Shown here piece by piece: positions 34,619 through 44,188 of a DNA stretch of 64,000 nt (the stretch's first letter is position 1; the number at the start of each line of letters is the position of its first letter). The translations under genes and the position numbers were made by a program. The stretch spans positions 62,001 to 126,000 of the forward strand of contig JADKJV010000005.1 in NCBI GenBank assembly GCA_016720825.1, in the 5' to 3' direction. The notes beneath the pieces were generated by a model. That model ran no database searches. It saw only the letters and a list, made by a program, of their open reading frames with translations, and was not told the origin of the DNA. This DNA is from Chitinophagaceae bacterium. Lineage in GTDB: Bacteria > Bacteroidota > Bacteroidia > Chitinophagales > Chitinophagaceae.

Positions 34619-37600
34619 TTGAAGGTCAGATTGTACAATATCTCTACGAGACTGTTAGCGCTATACCTGTGTATTGTTGCCGGCACCCTGGGTGCATCGG
34701 CACAGCTCCCTGTGGCAAATTTTACAGCCAGTCCGCTGGGTGGTTGCTCCCCCCTGATTGTGGTTTTCCAGGACCAATCCACTGGTAATCCCATCCAATG
34801 GCATTGGGATTTCGGTAATGGCAATACCTCCTCACTTCAAAACCCCACAGCGAGCTATTTCACAACGGGAAACTATACGGTTTCCCTGACTGTGACCAAT
34901 GCAAACGGAAATCACACTCTCACCCGGAATCAATATATCACGGTATATGAACCGCCGGTGGCGGATTTCAGTGCCAGTCCGACCAGCGGTTGTTTTCCGC
35001 TCCGTGTAAATTTCACAGATTTATCAACTGCCGGGGCCGGCAATACCAATGTAAGCTGGCTTTGGGATTTTGGAAACGGGACCACGTCCACTTCACAAAA
35101 CCCCCAAACAACTTATCTCTCTGCAGGTTTTTACACCATTACATTAAAAGTGACGAATGATAAAGGCTGCACCAAAACCGCCAGCCGGAATAATTTTATT
35201 TCAGTAACCAATGGTGTCAGTGCTTCATTTACAAACAGCGCCCCGCTGGTTTGCGCGGCACCTGCGCTGATTAACTTCAACAATACATCAACCGGTCCCC
35301 CGACACTCAGTTACCAATGGGATTTTGGCGACGGCAATACTTCCACCCAGCTGAACCCTTCACATACGTATGCGGCGAATGGAAGTTATATCGTTACCCT
35401 GGTCGTAAACAGCACGGCCGGTTGTATTGACACCGTCAGAAGCAATCCGCTCCTGATAGGCGGATTTACCAGCGCATTCACTGTAACTGCCAATGTGTGT
35501 ATCAACCAGCCGGTGATATTTGCTAATACATCCAATCCGCTGCCGCTGACAGCCAGCTGGAGTTTCGGGGATGGCGGCACAGATAATTTCATTAACAGCT
35601 CGCATGTTTATACCACTGCAGGCAATTACACCGTATGGCTGTATAATAATTACAGCGGCTGCCGGGATTCTGTTTCGCAGAATATTGTGGTGAACCCCGC
35701 ACCGGTAGCTGATTTCAGTGCGCCGGTGACCAGCAGTTGCCAGGCACCACTGACCGTGAATTTCCAGGACCTGACAACAGGCAGTCCGCAGCAATGGAAC
35801 TGGGACTTTGGTGATGGCGGTACCTCCAACCAGCAAAACCCTTTCCATACTTATACTGCACCGGGTGCATATACGGTTACATTGATTGTACAAAATGCAA
35901 CAGGATGTGCGGATACACTGGTCAGGGCCGCTTATGTGAATATCCAGCGGGCACAAATCAGTATTCCGCAATTACCGGCAGCAGGATGCGTGCCTTTCAC
36001 TTTATCACCCACACCGGTGATTAATTCATTTGATCCCATTGTGAGTTATCAATGGGATTTCGGCGACGGCGGTACTTCCACACTGGCCAATCCGGTTTAT
36101 ACTTACAATACACAGGGAACCTATACCATTCAGCTGGCTGTCGTTTCAGCCTCTGGCTGCCGGGATACACTTATTGTTGGAGGAGCCGTTGAAGTGGGCA
36201 CCCATCCGCTGGCCAATTTTTCAGCCACACCAATTCCTGTTTGCGGCAAGCAACCTGTTTATTTCACCAACCTGTCTTCACCCGCCACATTATGGCATTG
36301 GGATTTTGGCGATGGCAGCACATCAAATCTTGCCAATCCGGTTCACCAGTATATGGATACCGGTTATTTCAATATCACCCTGGTGGCCAATAACAATGGT
36401 TGCAGGGATTCGCTGGTGAAATTGAACTACGTACGCGTATTGCCGCCGATTGCCATCTTCAACAGCCAGCTCGACTGTAACAACAGGCTCTGGGCCGGGT
36501 TTACCGATCAATCCATCGACCCGCAAACCTGGCATTGGGATTTTGGCGACGGAAATACATCAGTCATTCAAAACCCGGTTCATACTTACAGCACATATGG
36601 CATTTACAATGTACAGCTGATTGTCACCAATGGTTCCTGTGCCGACACCGCCAACCAGACTTTACAAATGGTGAATGAAAATCCTGACTTCACAGCCGAT
36701 CGCAGGATTGCCTGCAAAGAGGCCCTGATCAATTTCACAGCCAGCAATGTAAACCTGTCAAACGTGGTGAACTTTTTCTGGCGCTTTGGTGATGGCGGCA
36801 GCGTGAACTCGCTCACACCTTTCACCAGCCACCTGTATATGACCAGCGGCAGCTATACTGTTACATTAATTACAACAGATATTAACGGCTGTATGGATTC
36901 GCTGACGAAAACAAATTACATACAGGTTAACGGACCAACCGCAAACTTCAATTCCCCTGCCACCCAGGGCTGTGCCGGTTACAATGCATTTTTCAACGAT
37001 CTTTCTTTACCTAACGGAGGCAGCCCGATTGTAAACTGGCAATGGGATTTCGGGGATGGCACCATCCAGAATTTTACAGCACCGCCTTTCCAGCATGTAT
37101 ATGCCACGGCCAATCTCTTCAGCGTAAAACTGATCATCACCGATGCGGTGGGTTGCAAAGACAGTTTGCTCAGGATAAACTACATTACCACGTCTGACCC
37201 GGTAACAGATTTTTTTACGGCCGACTCACTCAGTTGTCCGGGTGCTGCGGTGCAGTTCACCAACTTATCATCTGCAGGTCTTGTATCTTATTTATGGCAT
37301 TTTGGGGATGGTGATACGTCTACTGCCGCCGCCCCTTCCCATGTGTATGCCAATAGCGGCCAATATACTGTCAGTCTGGATATATTAGATCCGATTGGCT
37401 GCAGGGAACAACTGGTAAAGCCATTGTACGTAACAATTGATCTGCCCAGGGCTTCCTTTAATATTAATGATACCATCAGTTCCTGTATTCCGATTGAAGT
37501 GCAGTTTACCAATACATCACATTATTTCGCTTCATTGAACTGGGATTTCGGACCCGGCCAGGGCAATTCAGCCCTTCCCAATCCTGTACATTATTATTCC

Positions 37601-38980
37601 GCACCCGGCACTTTCAATGTGCGGTTGCTGGTTACCAGTCCGGGTGGCTGTATGGATTCAGCCTTCCGTATTGTTCATATTTATGATACTATTGGTTCAA
37701 GGGTTCATTACCTCCCGATTGACGGATGTAAACCTTTGTTTGTTGACCTGGATGCATTCACACCCGGCCCGATGGCGTCATATATATGGGATTTCGGTGA
37801 CGGATATACGGATACAACATTCAATCCGGTGAACACGCACTTGTATTCAACCTTTGGCAATTTCCTTCCCAAAGTGATCATGCAGGATCCATCGGGTTGC
37901 CTGATTCCTTTAGAAGGGCTGGATACTGTTTATGTAACGGGTGCCGCTGCAAAATTCGGTCTTGATAAAAAATTCTTCTGTGACCAGGGTCTTGTTACTT
38001 TTTCAGATTCCACCACATTCAATGATCCGATCCGGAGTTTTAACTGGTCATTTGGTGATGGTGCTGTTTCCACATTGCAGAACCCTGTACACCAGTATAA
38101 CACACCGGGATACTACACGGTACAACTCGCTATAGAAACAGCGATTGGCTGCCGCGATACTGCCAGGTTACCGAATATTATTAAAGTGGTGCAAAGTCCG
38201 CAAACAGATATTGTTGGCGACACTATTGTATGCGTGAATACATCGCTGGTACACCAGGGACTATTCCTTGTTCCGGATACAGCAGTGGTACAGTGGCAAT
38301 GGAGTTTTCCCAACGGTGCGGGATCAACGGTGCAAAATCCGCCGGCACAGATATACACTGTTCCGGGTGACTACACCATACTTTCCATCGTCACCGATGC
38401 TGAAGGCTGTGCTGATACCACGCGAAGGAATTTGCATGTGAAACCATTGCCCACTGTAACGATGCCGGGCCAGATGACAATACAGGCCGGGTTCCCGGTT
38501 ACGATACCGGCCCAGTACAGCCCTAATACCAATGCCTGGATCTGGTCGCCGGCCACAGGTCTCAGTTGTTTCCAGTGCCCGAACCCCGATGCAGGCCCGA
38601 AATTCAATACCTACTACGAAGTGTTCTTCCGGGATGTTTTCGGTTGTACCAATAAAGGCAATATCACCGTGTCGGTCATCTGTAAAAACGCAAATCTTTT
38701 TATACCCAATACTTTTTCACCCAACGGTGACGGGAATAATGATGTGTTTTATCCGAGAGGGAAAGGACTTGAAAGAGTGAAAATCCTGCGCATATTCAAC
38801 CGCTGGGGTGAAGTGGTGTTTGAGAGCAAAGACTTCCCGGTGAATAATGCGTTGTACGGATGGAACGGGACTTATAAAGGACGGAAGCCTGAGGCAGATG
38901 TATATGTATACCAGGCGGAAGTGTATTGTGACAATGGCGAGATCATCAAACTCAATGGCAATATTTCATTATTGCGCTGA
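34619..38980 (+). CDS. Giant PKD-repeat surface protein with T9SS type B sorting domain (cassette 2)
   Basis: Paralog of the 28456 gene. A TTG start at 34619 gives MKVRLYNISTRLLALYLCIV...GASAQ, a good signal peptide aligned with its paralog, and exactly 1453 residues, the same length as copy 1. A longer frame opens at 34490 but adds a basic leader that would spoil the signal peptide and overlaps the putative promoter. Fifteen PKD-like blocks correspond one to one with copy 1, including the deviant domain 12 (DFGPGQGNS against DFGAGQGNT) and domain 15 (FPNG). The sorting domain (NLFIPNTFSPNGDGNNDVFY, IFNRWGEVVFES) is nearly identical. The PorP/SprF gene follows after 1 bp. Confidence 0.92.
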   Translation: MKVRLYNISTRLLALYLCIVAGTLGASAQLPVANFTASPLGGCSPLIVVFQDQSTGNPIQWHWDFGNGNTSSLQNPTASYFTTGNYTVSLTVTNANGNHTLTRNQYITVYEPPVADFSASPTSGCFPLRVNFTDLSTAGAGNTNVSWLWDFGNGTTSTSQNPQTTYLSAGFYTITLKVTNDKGCTKTASRNNFISVTNGVSASFTNSAPLVCAAPALINFNNTSTGPPTLSYQWDFGDGNTSTQLNPSHTYAANGSYIVTLVVNSTAGCIDTVRSNPLLIGGFTSAFTVTANVCINQPVIFANTSNPLPLTASWSFGDGGTDNFINSSHVYTTAGNYTVWLYNNYSGCRDSVSQNIVVNPAPVADFSAPVTSSCQAPLTVNFQDLTTGSPQQWNWDFGDGGTSNQQNPFHTYTAPGAYTVTLIVQNATGCADTLVRAAYVNIQRAQISIPQLPAAGCVPFTLSPTPVINSFDPIVSYQWDFGDGGTSTLANPVYTYNTQGTYTIQLAVVSASGCRDTLIVGGAVEVGTHPLANFSATPIPVCGKQPVYFTNLSSPATLWHWDFGDGSTSNLANPVHQYMDTGYFNITLVANNNGCRDSLVKLNYVRVLPPIAIFNSQLDCNNRLWAGFTDQSIDPQTWHWDFGDGNTSVIQNPVHTYSTYGIYNVQLIVTNGSCADTANQTLQMVNENPDFTADRRIACKEALINFTASNVNLSNVVNFFWRFGDGGSVNSLTPFTSHLYMTSGSYTVTLITTDINGCMDSLTKTNYIQVNGPTANFNSPATQGCAGYNAFFNDLSLPNGGSPIVNWQWDFGDGTIQNFTAPPFQHVYATANLFSVKLIITDAVGCKDSLLRINYITTSDPVTDFFTADSLSCPGAAVQFTNLSSAGLVSYLWHFGDGDTSTAAAPSHVYANSGQYTVSLDILDPIGCREQLVKPLYVTIDLPRASFNINDTISSCIPIEVQFTNTSHYFASLNWDFGPGQGNSALPNPVHYYSAPGTFNVRLLVTSPGGCMDSAFRIVHIYDTIGSRVHYLPIDGCKPLFVDLDAFTPGPMASYIWDFGDGYTDTTFNPVNTHLYSTFGNFLPKVIMQDPSGCLIPLEGLDTVYVTGAAAKFGLDKKFFCDQGLVTFSDSTTFNDPIRSFNWSFGDGAVSTLQNPVHQYNTPGYYTVQLAIETAIGCRDTARLPNIIKVVQSPQTDIVGDTIVCVNTSLVHQGLFLVPDTAVVQWQWSFPNGAGSTVQNPPAQIYTVPGDYTILSIVTDAEGCADTTRRNLHVKPLPTVTMPGQMTIQAGFPVTIPAQYSPNTNAWIWSPATGLSCFQCPNPDAGPKFNTYYEVFFRDVFGCTNKGNITVSVICKNANLFIPNTFSPNGDGNNDVFYPRGKGLERVKILRIFNRWGEVVFESKDFPVNNALYGWNGTYKGRKPEADVYVYQAEVYCDNGEIIKLNGNISLLR

Positions 38981-38981
38981 C

Positions 38982-39986
38982 ATGAAAAAAATTAAAAACA
39001 TACCGCTGCTGATTGGCTTCATCCTGTGTGGAATGTCTTTACACGCGCAGGATATCCACTTCAGCCAGTTTTTTGAAGCACCGCTCTGGCGGAACCCTTC
39101 ACTGGCCGGGATTTTTACCGGTGATGTGCGGGTGCAGGCGGTATACCGCGACCAATGGAACAGCGTTACAGATGCATACCGCACCGGATCCCTGAATGCG
39201 GAAGTGAAAAAACCGGTGGGCAAGGGACATGATTTCATCACAACAGGTTTGCAGTTATTGTATGATCGTTCAGGAACCATTGGGTGGACGTCCACCCATT
39301 TCCTGCCTGCATTGAACTATCACAAATCACTGAGTGATGATCACGTGAAATATCTTTCGCTGGGTATGATGGGCGGATTTGTACAAAGAAGGTTTGATGC
39401 TTCCAAAATGACAACGAATAACCTGTATGAAACCGGCAGCAATGGCGAACCGCTGGCATCGGCACAATACAGCTACTGGGATGCAGCCGTGGGGATGAGT
39501 TTCAACTCTTCCATTGGCGAAAACCCACAGAACAATTATTTTTTCGGTGCCGCCTATCATCATTTTACGGAACCACGCGTTTCTTTCTTTGGTGATAACC
39601 GGGCTATACTCGCTCCCAAATGGGTTTTCTCGGGAGGCATAAAAATGGGCATCACAGAAAATGCTTATTTAACTATCCAGGCCGATCACTCCAGGCAGGG
39701 TGCATTCAATGAAACGGTTGGCGGTGCACTGTGCGGCTTAAAATTAGGCCCCGATCCGGATAACCCTGCTTACACTTTACATGCCGGTGCATTCCTGAGA
39801 TGGAATGATGCGCTGATACCGGTAATCAAACTGGATTACAACCCGCTTTCTGTAGCTATCAGCTATGATGTGAATATTTCAAAACTGAAACCTTCGAGTT
39901 ATGGAAGAGGTGGGTTTGAAATTTCTATTTCCTATCTGGGATTCCTGAAAAAGACGGAGGATTATCTTTTGTGCCCGAGATTTTAA
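38982..39986 (+). CDS. PorP/SprF family outer-membrane protein (cassette 2)
   Basis: 334 residues from the ATG at 38982: MKKIKNIPLLIGFILCGMSLHAQ signal peptide, then DIHFSQFFEAPLWRNPSLAG, VQAVYRDQWNSVTDAYRTGS and a predicted barrel ending YGRGGFEISISYLGFLKK. The frame is intact and gives the reference for the broken copy at 32817. It follows the type B cargo by 1 bp, consistent with a dedicated cargo-partner pair. In-frame starts upstream lie inside the cargo gene. Confidence 0.93.
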   Translation: MKKIKNIPLLIGFILCGMSLHAQDIHFSQFFEAPLWRNPSLAGIFTGDVRVQAVYRDQWNSVTDAYRTGSLNAEVKKPVGKGHDFITTGLQLLYDRSGTIGWTSTHFLPALNYHKSLSDDHVKYLSLGMMGGFVQRRFDASKMTTNNLYETGSNGEPLASAQYSYWDAAVGMSFNSSIGENPQNNYFFGAAYHHFTEPRVSFFGDNRAILAPKWVFSGGIKMGITENAYLTIQADHSRQGAFNETVGGALCGLKLGPDPDNPAYTLHAGAFLRWNDALIPVIKLDYNPLSVAISYDVNISKLKPSSYGRGGFEISISYLGFLKKTEDYLLCPRF

Positions 39987-39993
39987 ATACATA

Positions 39994-40078
39994 ACCACAA
40001 AGAGCACAAAGCAAAGAACAAGGATCACTAAGGTGAACTACTTTGTGTCCTTTGTTTTTACTTAGTGGACTTTGTGGT
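39994..40078. repeat. ACCACAAAG-type hairpin repeat
   Basis: Left arm of CACAAAG-like units (ACCACAAAGAGCACAAAGCA onward) and an imperfect inverse ending GGACTTTGTGGT. Related to the hairpin at 23857-23945. It begins 8 bp after the PorP/SprF stop, the same position as the hairpin after cassette 1 but of a different family. Confidence 0.75.
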
Positions 40079-40144
40079 AAAAAAAAATTCCCTCACTAAA
40101 CCAATCCCTTTTTAGATTGTTACTATTAAAATCTTTTTTTTACT

Positions 40145-40615
40145 ATGGCACTTCAACCCGGACAACCCGCCCCCGACTTCACTTTATACGACAGCGATAA
40201 AAACCCCGTAACACTATCAGCTTTGAAAGGCCAGCCGGTATTATTGCTGTTCTTCCCGCTTGCATTCACCAGCGTTTGCACAGCAGAGCTCTGCCAGGTG
40301 AGAGATCATATCGCAGATTATAACAGGATCAATGCAAGAGTGCTTGGTATATCTGTTGATGCATTACAATCACTGGATCGTTTCAAAAAAGACCAGCAAC
40401 TCAACTTTTCTTTACTCAGTGATTTCAATAAAGAAGCATCCACCAGTTATGAATGCATTTATGAAACTTTTGGATGGGGAATGAAGGGTGTTTCAAAACG
40501 AGCCGCGTTTGTAATTGACCAGGAAGGCATCATCCGTTACGCCGAAGTGCTGGAAAACGCCGGAAACCAGCCAGATTTTGCTGCCATAGAGGCTGCACTG
40601 GCCAAACTGACTTAA
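40145..40615 (+). CDS. Peroxiredoxin (AhpC/TSA family, AhpE/BCP-like)
   Basis: 156 residues, cytosolic. Reduces peroxides by a reactive cysteine. Peroxidatic Cys45 lies in PLAFTSVCTAELC and a second Cys at 50 could be the resolving residue, as in BCP-type atypical 2-Cys enzymes. Other family blocks are APDFTLYDSDKNPVTLSALKGQPVLLLFFP, VLGISVD, LLSDFNKEAS, and KRAAFVIDQEGIIRY. Length is typical. It appears monocistronic, between the PorP/SprF gene and the small sorting-domain protein. Confidence 0.92.
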   Translation: MALQPGQPAPDFTLYDSDKNPVTLSALKGQPVLLLFFPLAFTSVCTAELCQVRDHIADYNRINARVLGISVDALQSLDRFKKDQQLNFSLLSDFNKEASTSYECIYETFGWGMKGVSKRAAFVIDQEGIIRYAEVLENAGNQPDFAAIEAALAKLT

Positions 40616-40735
40616 AATTGAGTTAAAACAAGCGTTTTTAATATCTATAAATCAATGAATTACAAATAATTCTGTGCTATCGTAGTTTTACGTTTGCTTT
40701 TTAATTTTTTCGGCCTAATTTTCGAATAATAAAAG

Positions 40736-40743
40736 TAAATTTG
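40736..40743 (+). promoter_or_regulatory. Promoter -7 element before the stand-alone sorting-domain gene
   Basis: TAAATTTG, a perfect TAnnTTTG. It ends 5 bp before the TTG start at 40749, so the transcript would be essentially leaderless. No convincing -33 TTG lies at the right spacing. Confidence 0.4.
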
Positions 40744-40748
40744 ATACG

Positions 40749-41093
40749 TTGAGAAAGCTACTTTTAATAGCATCCATTATTCTGTTGAGTACCATTACTT
40801 CACAGGCGCAAACCACAAGAATGAGCCCGTCACAAGATGGAACTGAACGTGTTATTAAAATGTACCCCATCCCCGCAACAGCCTTCATCACATTTGAATT
40901 CCAGAAACAAGTAGAAAAAGGAGCCACCGTACTGATTCACAGTCTGGCAGGAAAGAAAATGTATGAAAGCAAAAACCTGGGTGGCAAATTAACCATTGAC
41001 CTCGGCGAATTCATCCGCGGTATTTACTTCTACCAGCTTGTTGATCCCGGAGGCAAGTTGATCGAGTCTGGTAAATTCCAGGTCTCCAAATAA
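40749..41093 (+). CDS. Short secreted protein consisting of a signal peptide and a T9SS type A-like sorting domain
   Basis: 114 residues from a TTG: MRKLLLIASIILLSTITSQAQ signal, a linker of about 15 residues, then VIKMYPIPATAFITFEF, ATVLIHSLAGKKMYES, LTIDLGEFIRGIYFYQLV and GKLIESGKFQVSK. This is the type A sorting fold (YPNP is YPIP here) with no cargo in front. It may be a surface peptide, a decoy or modulator of the sortase PorU, or the relic of a larger protein. The genes on either side are unrelated. The frame is intact and a -7 promoter element is present, which favours a real gene. Confidence 0.8.
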   Translation: MRKLLLIASIILLSTITSQAQTTRMSPSQDGTERVIKMYPIPATAFITFEFQKQVEKGATVLIHSLAGKKMYESKNLGGKLTIDLGEFIRGIYFYQLVDPGGKLIESGKFQVSK

Positions 41094-41115
41094 TCCCTTT
41101 ATTTATTATTGTTTT

Positions 41116-42291
41116 TTACTGCACCTGAACAATCAGGAATTTGAGGTATTGTGTATTCTCCATACTCCTGATCACAGGGTGATCACCGGATTGAGTCTGG
41201 AACAACACCTGCCTGATATTACGGCGCGCATCCTTTGCAGCCATATCAATTACCTGCATAAATAATTCAGGATGCACCAGGCTGGTGCAGGATGAACTGA
41301 CGAGGAATCCACCGGGCTTCACCAGTTTCATTCCACGCAAATTGATTTCCTTGTAACCGGTTATGGCTTTCTGTATTGTTTCCCGGCTTTTTGTAAAAGC
41401 AGGCGGATCGAGCATCACCACATCATATTGCCTTCCGTCTTTCCCCCATTGTTTCAGAACATCAAACGCATTGGCCGTTTCAAACTTGCAAATATTATCC
41501 ACGTTGTTCAGTACTGCATTGCGCCGGGCCTGCTCAACAGCGTTTTCAGAAATATCTATTCCAATTACTGATTTAGCTCCGTAAGCCGCTGCATGGATTT
41601 CAAATGTACCCGTGTACGTAAACGCACCCAGTACATCAGCCCCTTTTACAATATGCTGTATAGCTTTCCGGTTATCCTGCTGGTCGAGGAAATAACCGGT
41701 CTTCTGCCCCTGGTCAATATCCACATGGAACTGCAGGCCATTCTCTTTAATAATGATTTTTGTATCGAAGGGATCCGTTAAGAAGCCTTTCTGTTGCGTC
41801 AATCCTTCCAGTTCTCGTACCGGCACATCATTGCGTTCATAAATTCCTTTGGGATTGAAAATCGTTTTCAGTGCTGCCACGATCTCCGGCTTCCAGCGGT
41901 CAATACCCAGTGCCAGGGTCTGTATCACAAAATATTCATTGAACTTATCAATGATCAGCTGGGGCAGTCCGTCCGCCTCCCCGAATACCAGCCTGCAGTT
42001 TTCTGTATAACCGGTACGCTGCCGGTACTCCCAGCATTTTTTTAATTTCCGGAGGAAAAATTCCGCGTCAATCTGTTCATTTTTATCCCGCGTGAGCAGC
42101 CTTACCAGGATCTGGGATTTGGGGTTTATATAGCCCCGGCCTACAAATTTCTTGTCGTAAGTGAATACATCCACGGTGGTTCCGGGCTCTACGCCCTCAC
42201 CTGAACCATCGGCCGTTTCATTCCTGAAAATCCAGGGGTGTCCGTTCTGGACCCGGGGGGTAATCTTTCTTTTGAGATAAATAGCTGTCAT
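41116..42291 (-). CDS. RlmI-like 23S rRNA (cytosine-C5) methyltransferase
   Basis: 391 residues from the ATG at 42291 (MTAIYLKRKITPRVQNGHPWIF). N-terminal PUA domain with GHPWIFRNE and GRGYINPKSQILVRLL; a middle domain with LPQLIIDKFNEYFVIQ; C-terminal Rossmann methyltransferase with KTGYFLDQQDNR, VLGAFTYTGTFEIHAAA (motif I), VIGIDISENAVEQAR, and the catalytic-site block VMLDPPAFTKS, then SSSCTSLV with the Cys nucleophile candidate. This order is that of the RlmI/RlmK family. The exact target base cannot be read from sequence. It converges with the gene at 40749 and is divergent from grpE. Confidence 0.9.
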   Translation of the reverse strand: MTAIYLKRKITPRVQNGHPWIFRNETADGSGEGVEPGTTVDVFTYDKKFVGRGYINPKSQILVRLLTRDKNEQIDAEFFLRKLKKCWEYRQRTGYTENCRLVFGEADGLPQLIIDKFNEYFVIQTLALGIDRWKPEIVAALKTIFNPKGIYERNDVPVRELEGLTQQKGFLTDPFDTKIIIKENGLQFHVDIDQGQKTGYFLDQQDNRKAIQHIVKGADVLGAFTYTGTFEIHAAAYGAKSVIGIDISENAVEQARRNAVLNNVDNICKFETANAFDVLKQWGKDGRQYDVVMLDPPAFTKSRETIQKAITGYKEINLRGMKLVKPGGFLVSSSCTSLVHPELFMQVIDMAAKDARRNIRQVLFQTQSGDHPVIRSMENTQYLKFLIVQVQ

Positions 42292-42362
42292 ACAGGCCTG
42301 CAAGGTACGGAATGCCCATCAGCCCCCGCCGGAATACAGTCAATTTGTCCTGAAAACCTGCG

Positions 42363-42392
42363 TTGGCAGTATTCTTGACAGGCTTACCTTTG
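42363..42392 (+). promoter_or_regulatory. Promoter of the grpE-dnaJ operon
   Basis: TTG (42363-42365), 19-bp spacer, TACCTTTG (42385-42392), a perfect TAnnTTTG. Predicted start near 42398, 15 nt before the ATG at 42413. No CIRCE-like inverted repeat was seen. Confidence 0.6.
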
Positions 42393-42412
42393 CAGTCAAT
42401 TTTATAAAAAAA

Positions 42413-42985
42413 ATGGGCACTCCCGATATGAACGATGCAAAGAATAACGGGGCCGAATTTGATAACGGCCCGGACCTGAACAGTGACGAAAACCAGGGTG
42501 GCACTACACACCTGAATGAGCCTGTTGGTGAGGAATCTGAACTGGAAAAACTCAAAAGCCAGCTGGATGAGGCAAAAGACAACCTGCTCCGTAAAATTGC
42601 GGAAATGGATAATATGCGCCGCCGCCATGCCAAAGAACGCATTGAGCTGATCCAGACAGCCGGCCGTGATGTGATCACCAGCCTACTGGATGTTTTGGAT
42701 GACAGCGACCGAGCCCAGCTGCAAATGGAAAAAAGTGACGATATCCAGGCCCTCCGCGAAGGCGTGATCCTGGTGTTCAATAAACTCAGGAGTACTTTAC
42801 AGGCCAGAGGACTGAAGGTGATGGAAACCGTGAAGCAGGAATTCAATCCCGACCTGCATGAAGCCATCACCGAAATTCCCGCACCGGATGATTCATTCAA
42901 AGGAAAAGTGGTGGACGAAGTGGTGAAGGGTTATACACTTAACGATACAATCATCCGTCACGCCAAAGTGGTGGTGGGGAAATAA
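42413..42985 (+). CDS. grpE: Nucleotide exchange factor GrpE
   Basis: 190 residues; nucleotide exchange factor of DnaK. An acidic, low-complexity N-terminus of about 40 residues precedes the coiled coil (EESELEKLKSQLDEAKDN, LRKIAEMDNMRRRHAKE) and the C-terminal beta domain with GLKVMETVKQEFNPDLHEAI and DEVVKGYTLNDTIIRHAKVVV, the GrpE signature. It forms an operon with dnaJ, 30 bp downstream. No dnaK lies in the window. A second ATG at 42428 is a possible start. Confidence 0.95.
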   Translation: MGTPDMNDAKNNGAEFDNGPDLNSDENQGGTTHLNEPVGEESELEKLKSQLDEAKDNLLRKIAEMDNMRRRHAKERIELIQTAGRDVITSLLDVLDDSDRAQLQMEKSDDIQALREGVILVFNKLRSTLQARGLKVMETVKQEFNPDLHEAITEIPAPDDSFKGKVVDEVVKGYTLNDTIIRHAKVVVGK

Positions 42986-43015
42986 ACAACAGTCGCTGAT
43001 TCCACTTAATCAATT

Positions 43016-44186
43016 ATGTCAAAAAGAGATTTTTACGAAATACTGGGTGTGGGCAAAGGCGCCACCGCGGAAGAAATTAAAAAAGCTTACCGCAAAGTGG
43101 CCATGCAATTCCACCCCGACCGTAATCCCGGTGATAAAGCCGCGGAGGAAAAATTCAAGGAAGCAGCCGAAGCTTACGAAATCCTCAGCGATGCGGATAA
43201 GAAAGCACAGTATGACCGTTACGGACATGCCGGTGTTAGCGGGCAAGGCCGTGGTGGTTTCAGTGGTGCAGGTGGCGGTGGCATGAACATGGAAGATATC
43301 TTCAGCCAGTTCGGTGATATTTTCGGCGATGATGTTTTCGGAAACTTTTGGCGGTGGTCAGCGCGGCGGACGTGGCGGACAAAGAGCCCGCGGTGTGCGC
43401 GGCAGTAATCTCCGCGTAAAACTGAAACTGAATTACGAGGAAATTGCGAAAGGCGTTACAAAGAATATCAAGGTTAAAAAATATGTACCCTGCACCACCT
43501 GCAGCGGCTCCGGTGCCAAAGACAAAGGCAGTGTACAGAACTGTGGTACCTGCGGAGGCAGCGGACAGGTAAGAAGAGTACAGAATACTTTCCTCGGGCA
43601 AATGCAAACCGTTACTACCTGCCCCACCTGTAATGGTGAAGGCACAACGGTAACTGCAAAATGCACCAGTTGTAAAGGAGAAGGCCGTGTGTATGCAGAA
43701 GAAACCGTGAGCATTGAAATACCCGCCGGTGTACAGGAAGGCATGCAGCTGACTGTTGGCGGCCGGGGCAATGCCGGTGAAAGAGGTGGCCCCGCCGGGG
43801 ATCTTATTATTTTAATTGAGGAAGAACTTCATAAAGAACTGCACCGCGAAGGACTGAATGTAGCTTACGACCTGCATCTCTCTTTCTCCGATGCCGTATT
43901 CGGCACTCAGGTGGAAGTACCCACCATTGATGGCCGCGCAAAAATCAAAATCCCCCCGGGCACACAAAGCGGCAAAGTATTCCGCTTAAAAGGCAAAGGC
44001 TTCCCCGGTGTAAACTCATACGAAAAAGGCGACCAGCTTGTCCAGGTCAATATCTGGACTCCCCAAAATGTTTCTGCTGAAGAAAAAACCATGCTGGAAA
44101 AACTGGGACAATCACCCAATTTCAAACCACACCCGGATAAGAACGGGAAGAGTTTTTTTGATAAGATAAGGGATATGTTTTCGTAA
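43016..44186 (+). CDS. dnaJ: Chaperone DnaJ, frame broken at 43346-43349
   Basis: J domain first: DFYEILGVGKGATAEEIKKA with the HPD motif in QFHPDRNPGDKAAEE, then a Gly-rich linker. The first frame leaves the family after FGDDVFGNF at a TTTT run. Removing one T restores GNFGGGQRGGRGGQRARG, after which the second frame carries the four CxxCxGxG zinc repeats (CTTCSGSG, CGTCGGSG, CPTCNGEG, CTSCKGEG) and the C-terminal substrate-binding domains to 44186. The whole would be 389 residues, normal for DnaJ. An intact dnaJ is expected, so a sequencing insertion is the likely cause. A heptad-repeat array begins 3 bp after the stop. Confidence 0.93.
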
Positions 44187-44188
44187 AG

